Positions 25,560-35,697 of a stretch of 64,000 nucleotides of DNA are shown here, piece by piece. The number at the start of each line of letters is the position of its first letter. Within the stretch, counting starts at the first letter, position 1. The notes under the pieces are model-generated. The model was given only the letters and a program-made list of their open reading frames with translations. It searched no databases and was not told where the DNA came from. The stretch lies in the NCBI GenBank assembly GCA_024641005.1, contig JAHEDX010000011.1, positions 1-64,000 of the forward strand, written 5' to 3'. A program made the translations under genes and the position numbers. This stretch comes from Acidimicrobiaceae bacterium (GTDB lineage: Bacteria > Actinomycetota > Acidimicrobiia > Acidimicrobiales > Ilumatobacteraceae).

Positions 25560-26351
25560 TCAGAGACTCGGGGGCCCCTCTCGCAGGCGATCCGCGATTG
25601 CCAGACTCGGCCTGGCCTGACCCACCGCGTTCCATTGCGTCTCCAACCACCAGGTAGCGCCGACGGCCGCCCATGCCGCCGGGGAGTGTTCGGATCCAAC
25701 GCCTTCGATGATCACGTCGTAGTCGCCGCCGGGCAACTGGTCGGTGACCGCTGCCAGCTCGTCGAGCGTCGCCTGGCGTGCGGTGCCGTTGTCGATCACC
25801 TGCGGGATGAGCCCGTCCCAACCGAGCGCCCGCTGCATCGAGCGTTGACGACCGAGCACGCCGACGCACCAGATCGGCACGCGGGGCGATTGGACGGTGT
25901 TGCCGATGGTGGGGAACTCGGTCGGTCGGATCTGATAATGCCGGCCCGAGTACTCGAAGGGCTGTCCTTGCCAGAGTCCACACACGACGTCGAGACATTC
26001 GTCCATCAGTTCAGCGCGCTCACGCTTGCCGCACTCTTCGCCGAACGCATCCATACCGGAGTCGACCGCTCCGAGGCCGACCGACAGCGTGACCCTGCCC
26101 TGGCTGAGTCGATCGACCGTTGCGACCTGGCCGGCGAGCTCGGCGGGCCGGCGCCGCGAGGGCGGTGTGAGCATCGTGCCGAGCCGAATCCGGGACGTGC
26201 GGACCGCAGCCAGCGCCAAGCTGATCCAGGCATCGACCCCCCAGACCGGCTCCCAGACGTACACGCCGTCCCAGCCACATTCTTCAGCGACGGCGGCGAG
26301 TTCCCCGACCTCGTCGGCGTCGGCCCATGGAATCACGAAGCCGAACCTCAT
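25560..26351 (-). CDS. LLM-class (luciferase-like) flavin-dependent oxidoreductase
   Basis: 263 aa. TIM-barrel family: N-terminal MRFGFVIP, central RIRLGTMLTP and GRVTLSVGLG. The relatively short length and many such paralogues in actinobacteria suggest F420 as cofactor; FMN cannot be excluded. TATCGT ends 7 nt before the ATG. Divergent from an ACAD-like monooxygenase across 58 bp. Confidence 0.87.
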   Translation of the reverse strand: MRFGFVIPWADADEVGELAAVAEECGWDGVYVWEPVWGVDAWISLALAAVRTSRIRLGTMLTPPSRRRPAELAGQVATVDRLSQGRVTLSVGLGAVDSGMDAFGEECGKRERAELMDECLDVVCGLWQGQPFEYSGRHYQIRPTEFPTIGNTVQSPRVPIWCVGVLGRQRSMQRALGWDGLIPQVIDNGTARQATLDELAAVTDQLPGGDYDVIIEGVGSEHSPAAWAAVGATWWLETQWNAVGQARPSLAIADRLREGPPSL

Positions 26352-26358
26352 GGCATCG

Positions 26359-26364
26359 ACGATA
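26359..26364 (-). promoter_or_regulatory. -10 hexamer TATCGT for the LLM oxidoreductase
   Basis: Seven-nt gap to ATG 26351. Forms a back-to-back pair with the hexamer at 26397-26402. Confidence 0.58.
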
Positions 26365-26396
26365 GACCAGATCGCTCGCCGCCGACCCTCCCCGAA

Positions 26397-26402
26397 TACG
26401 AT
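26397..26402 (+). promoter_or_regulatory. -10 hexamer TACGAT for the ACAD-like monooxygenase
   Basis: Seven-nt gap (CTGCGAC) to ATG 26410, no SD. Confidence 0.58.
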
Positions 26403-26409
26403 CTGCGAC

Positions 26410-27531
26410 ATGGGACACGCCGACACCCCGCTCCTGATACACGCCGCACAGGTGGCGAGAGAGCACGCTGAGGAGGCCGACCGACTCCGGCGTCTCCCCG
26501 ACGTCACCGTGCACGCCCTGGCGGATGCCGGGCTGTTCACGCTGTGCCTGCCCGTCGCATACGGCGGACCGGGCGCCGGGCCCGTGAATCTGATCGACAG
26601 TGTGATGGCCGTGGCCGCGGGGGATGGTGCCGCCGGTTGGTGTTCGGGCATTGCCTCGACCACGTCGTCGATGGCCGCGTTCCTGCAGCCGGAAGTGGCG
26701 GCGACGGTGTTCAGCACCCCCAACACCGCGACCGGTGGGGTGTTCGCGCCGAACGGGCGTGGAGTACGCGAGGGCGACGGATACCGGGTCACCGGACGCT
26801 GGCAGTGGGGCAGCGGAACCCAGCACTGTGAATGGATCGTCGGTGGTGCGATGTGTGACGACGGGACCCAACGCGTGTGTTTCTTCCCTGCATCGGACGT
26901 GGAATTCCTCGATACCTGGCACAGCGTCGGGATGCGTGGCACCGGTTCGCTCGACATCGCCGTCGACGGCGTGTTCGTTCCGGAGGTGTTCACGGTGCAG
27001 CCTGGGATCTCGAGGGTCTTCGTCGACGAACCGCTGGCGCATTTCCCCAATTTCACGCTGCTCGCGTTGGGTATTGCAGCGACGGGGCTCGGTGTAGCTC
27101 GACGCGCCCTCGACGAGCTGATCGACCTCGCCGTTGCCAAGAAGCCGCAGTTCTCGTCGCGGACCCTCTCGCAGAGTGGCTTCGCCCAGGCCGAGCTCGC
27201 TCGTGCCGAGGCGCGATGGCGAGCGGCACGCTCGTTGCTGCGCGACGAGGTCGGTGCAGCGTGGCAGTCTGCTGTCGAGGGTGGGAAGGTGGGCGTCGAG
27301 CAACGTGTTGCGATGCGTCTTGCTGCCGCCCACGCTGCGGTGGAGAGCATCGCTGCGGTCGACGCGGCGTGGACGCTTGCCGGCGGGACCGCCGTCTACG
27401 AGACCAGTGTGCTGGGTCGATGTCTCCGCGACGCCCACGTGGTGACGCAGCACATCATGGTGGCCCCGAAACTCAACGAGACGTTGGGAAAGTTCCTCCT
27501 GGGCGCCGACTTCGACGCCGCCATGATCTGA
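26410..27531 (+). CDS. Acyl-CoA dehydrogenase-fold flavin monooxygenase (HsaA-like)
   Basis: 373 aa from ATG 26410. ACAD fold without the usual catalytic Glu context. The segments WCSGIAST, VFAPNG, VTGRWQWGSGTQHCEW and MRGTGSLDI match the group-D flavin monooxygenase branch (HsaA, HpaB-like) better than true acyl-CoA dehydrogenases. Such enzymes hydroxylate aromatic or steroid rings with a partner flavin reductase; no reductase is adjacent. Its TGA is immediately followed by the stop of the convergent channel gene, with no intergenic base. Confidence 0.82.
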   Translation: MGHADTPLLIHAAQVAREHAEEADRLRRLPDVTVHALADAGLFTLCLPVAYGGPGAGPVNLIDSVMAVAAGDGAAGWCSGIASTTSSMAAFLQPEVAATVFSTPNTATGGVFAPNGRGVREGDGYRVTGRWQWGSGTQHCEWIVGGAMCDDGTQRVCFFPASDVEFLDTWHSVGMRGTGSLDIAVDGVFVPEVFTVQPGISRVFVDEPLAHFPNFTLLALGIAATGLGVARRALDELIDLAVAKKPQFSSRTLSQSGFAQAELARAEARWRAARSLLRDEVGAAWQSAVEGGKVGVEQRVAMRLAAAHAAVESIAAVDAAWTLAGGTAVYETSVLGRCLRDAHVVTQHIMVAPKLNETLGKFLLGADFDAAMI

Positions 27532-29409
27532 CTAGCCGATCACGACGACCCGGTCCGACGGGTCGAGGCGGATGGGGTCGGACAATGACGGACTCAGGTG
27601 TGTCCGTCCGCCGCGCTCGGGGCCTCCGACCCATCCGATCGCTATGACGCCCGCGGCATGCGCCGCGCGCACGACATCACGAAACGTGGACGCATCTTCG
27701 GCATGCAGGCGCGAGGCTGCAACGAGATGCAGCGACGGTCCCTCGCTCATGTAGAGCTGATGGAAGACCTTGCGCCGTTCTGGTGACCGCATGAGTTGGG
27801 CGATCAACTGGCTGCCCGTCACGTCGCTCACGATGTAGTCGTTGAAACCGACCATGTCGGCAAGCTCGGCGCGCTCAGAGTTCAGTAGCTGCACGAGCAG
27901 TTGTGGCGCGGCGAGGGGCCTGCTCACGATCTCGTTCTTCAACAGTCTCAGATCGAGCAACGTACGACTGTCGGCGTCGGCTCTGTTCTCGTAGGAGAGC
28001 AGGATGACCGAGGTGCAGGCCATCGATTCGAGGGCGGTGACCGGGTCGCTTCCGGCCATGGTCGAGAACTGGATATTGCGCAGCGCCGGAGGTCGGATAT
28101 CTGATGCAGTGAGCACGTCATCGTCGTACATGACGAGCGCCGTCGACCCAGGCACAGCTGATTGGTCGAACTGGCCGAGGAACGACGTCGCGAGTCGGTT
28201 CCAACCGATGAACAGGAGTTGCATCTCGGTTCGCTCGGCCGTGAGGACGAGACGTTCGCCGGTGGACGGAGCCGCCTCGCTCGGCATGGGTACGAGCTTG
28301 TCCACGCTCGATCCGATGGCAACGAGCCGATCTCCCGGTTCTATGAGAGCGCTGCCGGGTGGATTGATCTCGACCATGCCACCACGTCGGATCAAGCCGA
28401 TCGGTCGGGCCTCGTCGAAGCGAAAGGTCGCGTCGGCGAAGGTGACGCCCACGAGGTCCGGTAACGCGTCGACGAGAATGTCCGCGCCGTTCGCGTCCAG
28501 TAGCTCCTCGATCACTTCGCTCAATCCCCGCTGTCGCAGCACGAGGGTTGCGATCCGCGCCGCAGACATGGTGGGAATCACCGGATGGACTGCCGGACCG
28601 GTGGCGCGGATCAGCTTCTCGCTCACCAGCTCGCCCGCGAGCTCGGCAACGATCGGCACGCGATCGAACCCGATCAGCTTGCCGACGGCGAGCACCGTGG
28701 TCACGACGTCAGCGCCGTCCGGGTCGTTCTCGTCGGCGAGTACCACGACCGCTCTCGCCTGGTACAGATTGGCGAGGCCGAGCGTCGAACTTCGACGTGG
28801 GTCGCCCGATCGGCAGATCACCCTGCGGCCTCGCGAGCCCACTACGGCCGATCGGAGTTCGTCTTCCATATCGGGAGCGTCCCTGTCAGCCACGATCACG
28901 ACCACAGCGTCGGCGCCGTCGGCGCCTGCCGTGAGCTGCTCGACGATCACGCGCATCCGTTCCGACCATCCGAGCACCACGAAATGGCCGGATTCGACGA
29001 CGATGCTCCGCCCGCGACGCATCTCGTCGATCCGTCGTTCGAATCCAGCTGCGATGAGCCCGATCAAGGTGCCGGCGACCAAGATTCCGGAGAGCGTCAC
29101 CACGAGCGCGAGGACACGTCGTCCCCAGCCGACATCTCCCGCCATCGTGCCCGGATCGAGGATGCGGAGGAGTGTTTGCCAGAAATCCTCGAAGACGGAT
29201 GAGTCGCCGCTCCCCGAGAACGTCACGCGGAACAGCGTCAAGATCACCGTGCTGGCGACGATCACCGTCAGCGTCATCGCACCGAGCCACAACAGAACGG
29301 CCCAGGTTCCTCGTGACAGCAAATCGTCGAACCGATAGCGCGCCCGGTTCCGCACCGACCGTGCGGCATCTCGGGCGGACGGTCCCGCCGGTCCGACGGG
29401 AACCGTCAT
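27532..29409 (-). CDS. CASTOR/POLLUX-like ion channel with RCK (TrkA-N) domains
   Basis: 625 aa. Two membrane segments (about 36-62 and 97-122) flank a pore region with FWQTLLRILDPGTMAGD, a pattern of the bacterial relatives of plant CASTOR/POLLUX channels. The rest is two Rossmann/RCK repeats (GHFVVLGWSERM and LLFIGWNR) with GDRLVAIG-type TrkA-C ends. Predicted as a cation channel gated by a cytosolic ligand; the classical TVGYG filter is absent. It has a longer leader: TATTGT about 33 nt upstream and a weak SD (GCAGGG). Monocistronic. Confidence 0.88.
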   Translation of the reverse strand: MTVPVGPAGPSARDAARSVRNRARYRFDDLLSRGTWAVLLWLGAMTLTVIVASTVILTLFRVTFSGSGDSSVFEDFWQTLLRILDPGTMAGDVGWGRRVLALVVTLSGILVAGTLIGLIAAGFERRIDEMRRGRSIVVESGHFVVLGWSERMRVIVEQLTAGADGADAVVVIVADRDAPDMEDELRSAVVGSRGRRVICRSGDPRRSSTLGLANLYQARAVVVLADENDPDGADVVTTVLAVGKLIGFDRVPIVAELAGELVSEKLIRATGPAVHPVIPTMSAARIATLVLRQRGLSEVIEELLDANGADILVDALPDLVGVTFADATFRFDEARPIGLIRRGGMVEINPPGSALIEPGDRLVAIGSSVDKLVPMPSEAAPSTGERLVLTAERTEMQLLFIGWNRLATSFLGQFDQSAVPGSTALVMYDDDVLTASDIRPPALRNIQFSTMAGSDPVTALESMACTSVILLSYENRADADSRTLLDLRLLKNEIVSRPLAAPQLLVQLLNSERAELADMVGFNDYIVSDVTGSQLIAQLMRSPERRKVFHQLYMSEGPSLHLVAASRLHAEDASTFRDVVRAAHAAGVIAIGWVGGPERGGRTHLSPSLSDPIRLDPSDRVVVIG

Positions 29410-29442
29410 GTGGTTGCCCTGCTTTCGTGCTCGGAGGGTCGC

Positions 29443-29448
29443 ACAATA
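29443..29448 (-). promoter_or_regulatory. -10 hexamer TATTGT for the channel gene
   Basis: Lies 33 nt before ATG 29409, giving a leader of about 26 nt. Just upstream is the odd-length palindrome CGGCCTCAGGCCG (29453-29465), in the place of a -35 or operator. Confidence 0.4.
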
Positions 29449-29613
29449 GCGCCGGCCTCAGGCCGAGTCACAGACGATCCCACTGCGCGTGAACTGTTGG
29501 GCGGTGGGTGTCGTCACACCGGTGGATCTCGACGTGCGGGAGCACCCGCAGGTTTGCCGTGACCCGTTCACCGTCTTGCCTCGGGTCCTCGGCGCACTGG
29601 TCGATCCGACTGG

Positions 29614-30516
29614 TCAGGCGACCGCCGGGGCCAGCACTTCGAGTGTGCGGTGGCTGCTCGGCAGGTCGGGCGCCGCGGGAACCAGGCAGATCTCCGTGAT
29701 GCCGACTGCCGCATACTCCTCCATGCGCGCCCGCACCGTCGCCTCGCTCCCGACGAGCGCCACCCTGTCGATCAGGTCGTCGGGAACTCGTGCGAAGATC
29801 TCCTTCGGGCCCGGCTTCGACCTGGCGAAGTCGACCAGTTCGCCGTACCCGGCCTCGGTGAACATCTCGCCGTACCCGGGTGCTGCGAGGTATCCGACGA
29901 ACCCCCGGCTGAGCCAGGCACGTTCCTCGTCCGACGGGTCGACCGCAGCGCACAACCAGACCGCCGTGTTGGGATGCTGCGAGGCGAGCCTCCCAGCGGT
30001 CGCGACCGTCACCATGTTCAACACCATCCGGTCCGCTGCGGCCGCTGCGTGCACCGCGCGAGGGCCGAACGCTGCCACCGTGATCGACGGACGAGACGCG
30101 GGCGGTCGAGCGAGGCGAAAACCGTTCACCCGTTCGCCGGCCAGCAAGGCAGCGACGTCCCGACGCGTCACGTCGAGCCGGTGGGCGGCGCCACGTCGCG
30201 ACCGGCCGTGCCAGCGCGCCACGAGGGAGCTCGACGTACCCAGTGCAACGTGGATGGGTCGGCCCGTCAGGGCAAGAGTCTGCAGGGCGATCGCGATCTG
30301 GACGGGCGTGCGGACGGTGACCGGTAACGGTCCGAGGGTGATTTCGATCTGCGACGTCCGCTCGGCGATCAAGGTAGCGAGGGCCGGTGAGTCGGCCTTT
30401 GCCATTTCTGGCACCCAGAGCTCGGGGTACCCCAACCGGTCCGCCAAGCGGGCGATCTCGAGGTCGGCTTCCAGTGGACGATCGAGCCACTGGCCGAGGA
30501 CTACCGAGACGCGCAT
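29614..30516 (-). CDS. LLM-class F420-dependent oxidoreductase
   Basis: 300 aa from ATG 30516, opening MRVSVVLGQW. Typical core: LGYPELWVPEM, IEITLGPLPV, a 3'-end GSEATVRARMEEYAAVGITEICLVPA. It looks like the MER/LLM subgroup common in mycobacteria and other actinobacteria. The ORF-track start at 30567 is replaced because TACATT ends 6 nt before 30516. Divergent from a nitroreductase across 86 bp. Confidence 0.88.
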   Translation of the reverse strand: MRVSVVLGQWLDRPLEADLEIARLADRLGYPELWVPEMAKADSPALATLIAERTSQIEITLGPLPVTVRTPVQIAIALQTLALTGRPIHVALGTSSSLVARWHGRSRRGAAHRLDVTRRDVAALLAGERVNGFRLARPPASRPSITVAAFGPRAVHAAAAADRMVLNMVTVATAGRLASQHPNTAVWLCAAVDPSDEERAWLSRGFVGYLAAPGYGEMFTEAGYGELVDFARSKPGPKEIFARVPDDLIDRVALVGSEATVRARMEEYAAVGITEICLVPAAPDLPSSHRTLEVLAPAVA

Positions 30517-30522
30517 GCCGCG

Positions 30523-30528
30523 AATGTA
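30523..30528 (-). promoter_or_regulatory. -10 hexamer TACATT for the LLM oxidoreductase
   Basis: Six-nt gap to ATG 30516, no SD. It sits 23 codons into the ORF-track extension, which would place the promoter inside coding sequence. Confidence 0.52.
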
Positions 30529-30590
30529 GGGCCCGGAGGCCATGTGCACCGAAGCGCCCCTCCGCACCGAAGCGCTCGCCCCCGACTCGA

Positions 30591-30596
30591 TACGGT
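30591..30596 (+). promoter_or_regulatory. -10 hexamer TACGGT for the nitroreductase
   Basis: Six-nt gap (GCTGAC) to ATG 30603. Confidence 0.55.
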
Positions 30597-30602
30597 GCTG
30601 AC

Positions 30603-31253
30603 ATGGACACGATCGAGACGATCATGACGACACGGGCGATTCGTCGCTTCACCGACCAGCCAGTCACCGACGCGGATATCGCCACGTGCCTGCAGGCTGC
30701 GCAGCAGGCGCCTTCGGGTGGCAACGTGCAACCCCAGCAGTACTACGTGTTCACCGAGTCGGACCGCAAGGCAGAGGTTGCCCGGTGGTATCTGGCCGCG
30801 TTCGACCGCTACGAAGCAACCCTCGATGTACCGCGCGAGTTCCGCGACGAACGGGCTCGTCGGTCGTGGGAGCGCACTCGCGATGCCAGCCGGCATCTCG
30901 CCGACACCTTGCAGGATGTACCGGTGATCGTGATGGTCCTGCAAGCCAAGATCCCCTGGCAACCGCGCGACGAACAGGGCCCGATGGATATCGGCCGACT
31001 CGATGCCTCCGTGTACCCCGCGGTCCAGAACTTCTGTGTGGCGGCGCGCTCGCTCGGGTTGGGCACCGCGCTGACGACGGTGATCCGCGTGTACGGAGAC
31101 GAGGCGCTGGCCGCCCTCGACGTCCCGGCCGACAAGTTCGAGATCGCAGCCTTGATCCCGGTCGGCTATCCCGCCGGAAACTTCGGTGTCGCCCCCCGCA
31201 AACCCGCCAGTGCGGTGACCCACTGGAATCGTTGGGGCGACAAGCGCCGCTGA
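30603..31253 (+). CDS. Nitroreductase-family flavoprotein
   Basis: 216 aa. FMN-binding start TTRAIRRFTDQPV, AQQAPSGGNVQPQQY and C-terminal IPVGYPAGNFGVAPRKPA are classic for the NfsB/FRP-like superfamily. Probably an NAD(P)H-dependent FMN reductase acting on nitro- or quinone-type substrates, or a related dehalogenase/BluB-like activity; it lacks obvious BluB features. Monocistronic and leaderless. Confidence 0.88.
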   Translation: MDTIETIMTTRAIRRFTDQPVTDADIATCLQAAQQAPSGGNVQPQQYYVFTESDRKAEVARWYLAAFDRYEATLDVPREFRDERARRSWERTRDASRHLADTLQDVPVIVMVLQAKIPWQPRDEQGPMDIGRLDASVYPAVQNFCVAARSLGLGTALTTVIRVYGDEALAALDVPADKFEIAALIPVGYPAGNFGVAPRKPASAVTHWNRWGDKRR

Positions 31254-31337
31254 CCGATCGATCGACGCGCTGCACGGCCCTGGCGCCCCACCACCTGTGT
31301 GGCCGGCAGCCATGATGGGCGCCTCTCGGGTGATCAC

Positions 31338-31343
31338 TACGCT
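31338..31343 (+). promoter_or_regulatory. -10 hexamer TACGCT for the metal ABC transporter
   Basis: Eight nt before ATG 31352, five before GTG 31349. I favour the ATG from the usual spacing in this window. Confidence 0.5.
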
Positions 31344-31351
31344 CCCGAGTG

Positions 31352-32128
31352 ATGGACCAGACCCTGATCCGGTTCGAGCACGTCGGCTGCTCGTACGACG
31401 GCGTATCAGCGGTCGAGGCCGTCGACCTGACGGTGGTCGACGGAGAGTTCGTCGGCATCGTCGGCCCATCAGGGAGCGGCAAGACGACGGTGTTGAAGGC
31501 GTTGTTGGGCACGCTCGACGTCTCGTATGGACATGTGTTTCGCCGTCCGGATCTGCGTCTGGCCTACGTGCCGCAGGTCGAGGCGGTGGATTGGAGCTTT
31601 CCCGTCACCGTTCGCGAAGTGGTCGCCATGAGTGTCGATCGTCGTCGGTTTACACGTCTCGACCACGGCACCGAATCCAGAATCGACGAACTACTCGAAC
31701 GGCTCGGACTGAAGGCGCTCGCCGATCGTCACATCAGGGATCTGTCCGGAGGGCAACAACAGCGCGTGTTCCTCGCCAGGGCACTCGCGAGGCAACCCGA
31801 ACTGCTGGTCCTCGACGAACCTGCGGGCAGCGTAGATGTCGCGACGCGGCACGAGATCCTCCACCTGCTTGCAGATCTACACCACGAGGGCATGACGATT
31901 CTGCTCACGACACACGACATCAACGGGCTCGCTGCCCACCTCCCGCGTCTGGTCTGCTTCAACCGCACCGTCGTCGCCGACGGCCCTCCCGAACAGGTGC
32001 TCCACCCCTACGTACTCGAGCGGACATACGGCGCTCCGATGGACGTGCTGCAGCACGGCGGAATGCCGGTGGTCCTCGAATCCCGCGGGCATGGTCCACA
32101 CCGCCGCCTCGGTGAGCGAGCGTCATGA
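31352..32128 (+). CDS. Metal ABC transporter ATP-binding protein (ZnuC/MntB type)
   Basis: 258 aa. Walker A GPSGSGKTT, Q-loop PQVEAVDWSFP (VDW.FP is characteristic of Mn/Zn/Fe MZT transporters), ABC signature LSGGQQQR, Walker B LLVLDEP and H-loop TTHD. The C-terminus ends in a His-containing tail ([12 protein letters not shown]). Energises import of Zn2+, Mn2+ or Fe2+ with the permease encoded next, to which it is joined by an ATGA overlap. No substrate-binding protein is in this window. Confidence 0.9.
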   Translation: MDQTLIRFEHVGCSYDGVSAVEAVDLTVVDGEFVGIVGPSGSGKTTVLKALLGTLDVSYGHVFRRPDLRLAYVPQVEAVDWSFPVTVREVVAMSVDRRRFTRLDHGTESRIDELLERLGLKALADRHIRDLSGGQQQRVFLARALARQPELLVLDEPAGSVDVATRHEILHLLADLHHEGMTILLTTHDINGLAAHLPRLVCFNRTVVADGPPEQVLHPYVLERTYGAPMDVLQHGGMPVVLESRGHGPHRRLGERAS

Positions 32129-33015
32129 GCGTGTTCGCCGCGCCGTCGGTCGTCATCATCGGTGTCGACCTGTTCGAACCGCTCCAGTTCGGCTTCTTCC
32201 AGCGGGGCCTGACCGTCGCCAGCCTCGCCGGCGGTCTCTGTGGGCTCGTCGGTGTCTACGTCGTGCTGCGGTCGATGAGCTATATCGGACATGGTCTGTC
32301 TCATGCCGTGTTCGGTGGCGCCGCGATCTCGGCAGTGCTGGGAGTCTCGTATTTTCTCGGCGCCGGACTGTGGGGGGTGTTGGCGGCACTGATGATCGGG
32401 CGCGTCTCCAGCCGGAGGGTGATCGGCGCCGACGCGGCGATCGGCGTCGTGACCACCGCGTCCTTCGCGATCGGCCTGGCGATCCAGTCACGGAGCGGGT
32501 CGGTGTCGCGAACGCTCGACACCGTGTTGTTCGGCAATGTGCTCGGAGTCTTCCCGCGAGATGTCGTCGCGGTGATCGTCGTCGGCACCGTCGTGGTGGT
32601 GGCGATGATCGCCTTTCGACGCGAGCTCACGTTTGCGACGTTCGACCCGGAGGTGGCAGCGGTGTCGGGTGTGCCGGTTCGCCTCATCGATGCAATGCTG
32701 ATGGTCATGCTGTCCGCCACGGTCTTGGTGTCCGTGCGGGTGATCGGTGCTCTGCTGATCTCGGCCATGCTCGTGCTGCCTGCGGCAACCGCCCGCTTGA
32801 CCACGAACTCGATAGGCAGGATGCTCTGGTTGTCGCCGCTGCTCGGTGCCGCGTTCGGATTCGTCGGGATGTACGTCAGCTGGTACGCAGACGTGCCGTC
32901 CGGTGCGGTGATCACGATCGTCGGCACCTTGGCATTCGCCGTCGTGTATCTGTCCGCCGACGTGTCCAAGCGCCGGGCGATCACCAAACTCGACGATCAC
33001 GCGGCGCTCGCCTGA
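32125..33015 (+). CDS. Metal ABC transporter permease (ZnuB/MntC type)
   Basis: 296 aa with about eight hydrophobic segments. [18 protein letters not shown] near the N-terminus and the glycine-rich [22 protein letters not shown] near the C-terminus match the MZT family permeases. Translated by coupling to the ATPase gene. The ion is unknown, and the missing binding protein must be elsewhere on the genome or replaced. Confidence 0.9.
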   Translation: MSVFAAPSVVIIGVDLFEPLQFGFFQRGLTVASLAGGLCGLVGVYVVLRSMSYIGHGLSHAVFGGAAISAVLGVSYFLGAGLWGVLAALMIGRVSSRRVIGADAAIGVVTTASFAIGLAIQSRSGSVSRTLDTVLFGNVLGVFPRDVVAVIVVGTVVVVAMIAFRRELTFATFDPEVAAVSGVPVRLIDAMLMVMLSATVLVSVRVIGALLISAMLVLPAATARLTTNSIGRMLWLSPLLGAAFGFVGMYVSWYADVPSGAVITIVGTLAFAVVYLSADVSKRRAITKLDDHAALA

Positions 33016-33060
33016 GCGGCCGGCGGCGGGCGCTCGGGCAGATCGGAGTGCGAATGCCGA

Positions 33061-33066
33061 TAGCGT
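33061..33066 (+). promoter_or_regulatory. -10 hexamer TAGCGT for typA
   Basis: Nine nt before ATG 33076, slightly long compared with the 6-8 nt norm; the leader would be 0-3 nt. TTG 33070 is an alternative start. Confidence 0.45.
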
Positions 33067-33075
33067 GGTTTGGCC

Positions 33076-34950
<1,875 letters not shown>

Positions 34951-34968
34951 TCGCCCAGGCGTCAGCGT

Positions 34969-35670
34969 TCAGGCGAACGCATCGTCGCCGGCTGCCTCTG
35001 CGCTGCCGACCGAACCGGCCTGCCCGAACTCGCGTCCATAGATCGTCGCGAAGTCTCCGAGGATCTCGTCGAACGGCAGGTCGTCGAAACTTCCTCGCTG
35101 GTTCACATATTCCATGTGGCGGTTGCCGGCCTGGTCGTACGCGTGCATCAGGGCGTCGTCGGTGCCATCGAACTCGAGTGGTTGGACGCCGAACCGATCA
35201 CACAACTCGATGTTGAACGCCGTACTCAGTTTGAACCAGCGCAACGTGTCGGGCGGTCCTGCAGGATCGCGTAGCAGCAGTTCGGCATATCCATGCCAGG
35301 CGAACAGATCGGTTCCCATCGTCGCCAACAGCTTCTCGCTGGTGAGATGATTGCGGACGTCGGCGAAACCCAGCCGAGCGGGGATACCGATCGACCTCGC
35401 CGCGGCGGCGAGCAGCACCGACTTGGGCACGCACCAGTTCGAGTCCGAGGTGGCCACTGTGCTGGCGCGGAAGGCCTCGGGAGCGTACGAGATGCCGTAC
35501 GGGTCGTACCGGATCTGATCGCGGACGGCATAGAACAAGGCGATCGCCTGGACGAGGGGCGAATCCGATGGTGACGTGTGCAGACGGGCGAATCGGACGA
35601 CCTCAGGGGCGTCTTTGTCGATGTACCAGGTGGGTCCCAGCCAGACCTCGTCGATATCGCTCGTTCGCAT
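34969..35670 (-). CDS. Transglutaminase-like (papain-fold) domain protein
   Basis: 233 aa from ATG 35670. Transglut_core triad: Cys in NWCVPKSVLLAAAARSIGIPARLGF, His in FAWHGYAEL and Asp in FNIELCDRF. Bacterial members act as peptidases or amidases on peptides or cell wall; no signal peptide here. The ORF-track start (35682) is an ATG that is itself part of the -10 TATGGT, so the next ATG, 7 nt downstream, is the better start. Convergent with typA. Confidence 0.85.
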   Translation of the reverse strand: MRTSDIDEVWLGPTWYIDKDAPEVVRFARLHTSPSDSPLVQAIALFYAVRDQIRYDPYGISYAPEAFRASTVATSDSNWCVPKSVLLAAAARSIGIPARLGFADVRNHLTSEKLLATMGTDLFAWHGYAELLLRDPAGPPDTLRWFKLSTAFNIELCDRFGVQPLEFDGTDDALMHAYDQAGNRHMEYVNQRGSFDDLPFDEILGDFATIYGREFGQAGSVGSAEAAGDDAFA

Positions 35671-35677
35671 CGTGCCG

Positions 35678-35683
35678 ACCATA
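35678..35683 (-). promoter_or_regulatory. -10 hexamer TATGGT containing a decoy ATG
   Basis: Ends 7 nt before ATG 35670. The ORF-track ATG (35682) lies within the hexamer and could not be on a transcript starting downstream of it. Confidence 0.58.
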
Positions 35684-35697
35684 CGAAACCGGGACGC

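Noticed and set aside
29410-29613. Coding remnant downstream of the channel gene start
   Set aside because: The long ORF here (29468-30724) is a shadow of the LLM gene; no motif seen in any frame.
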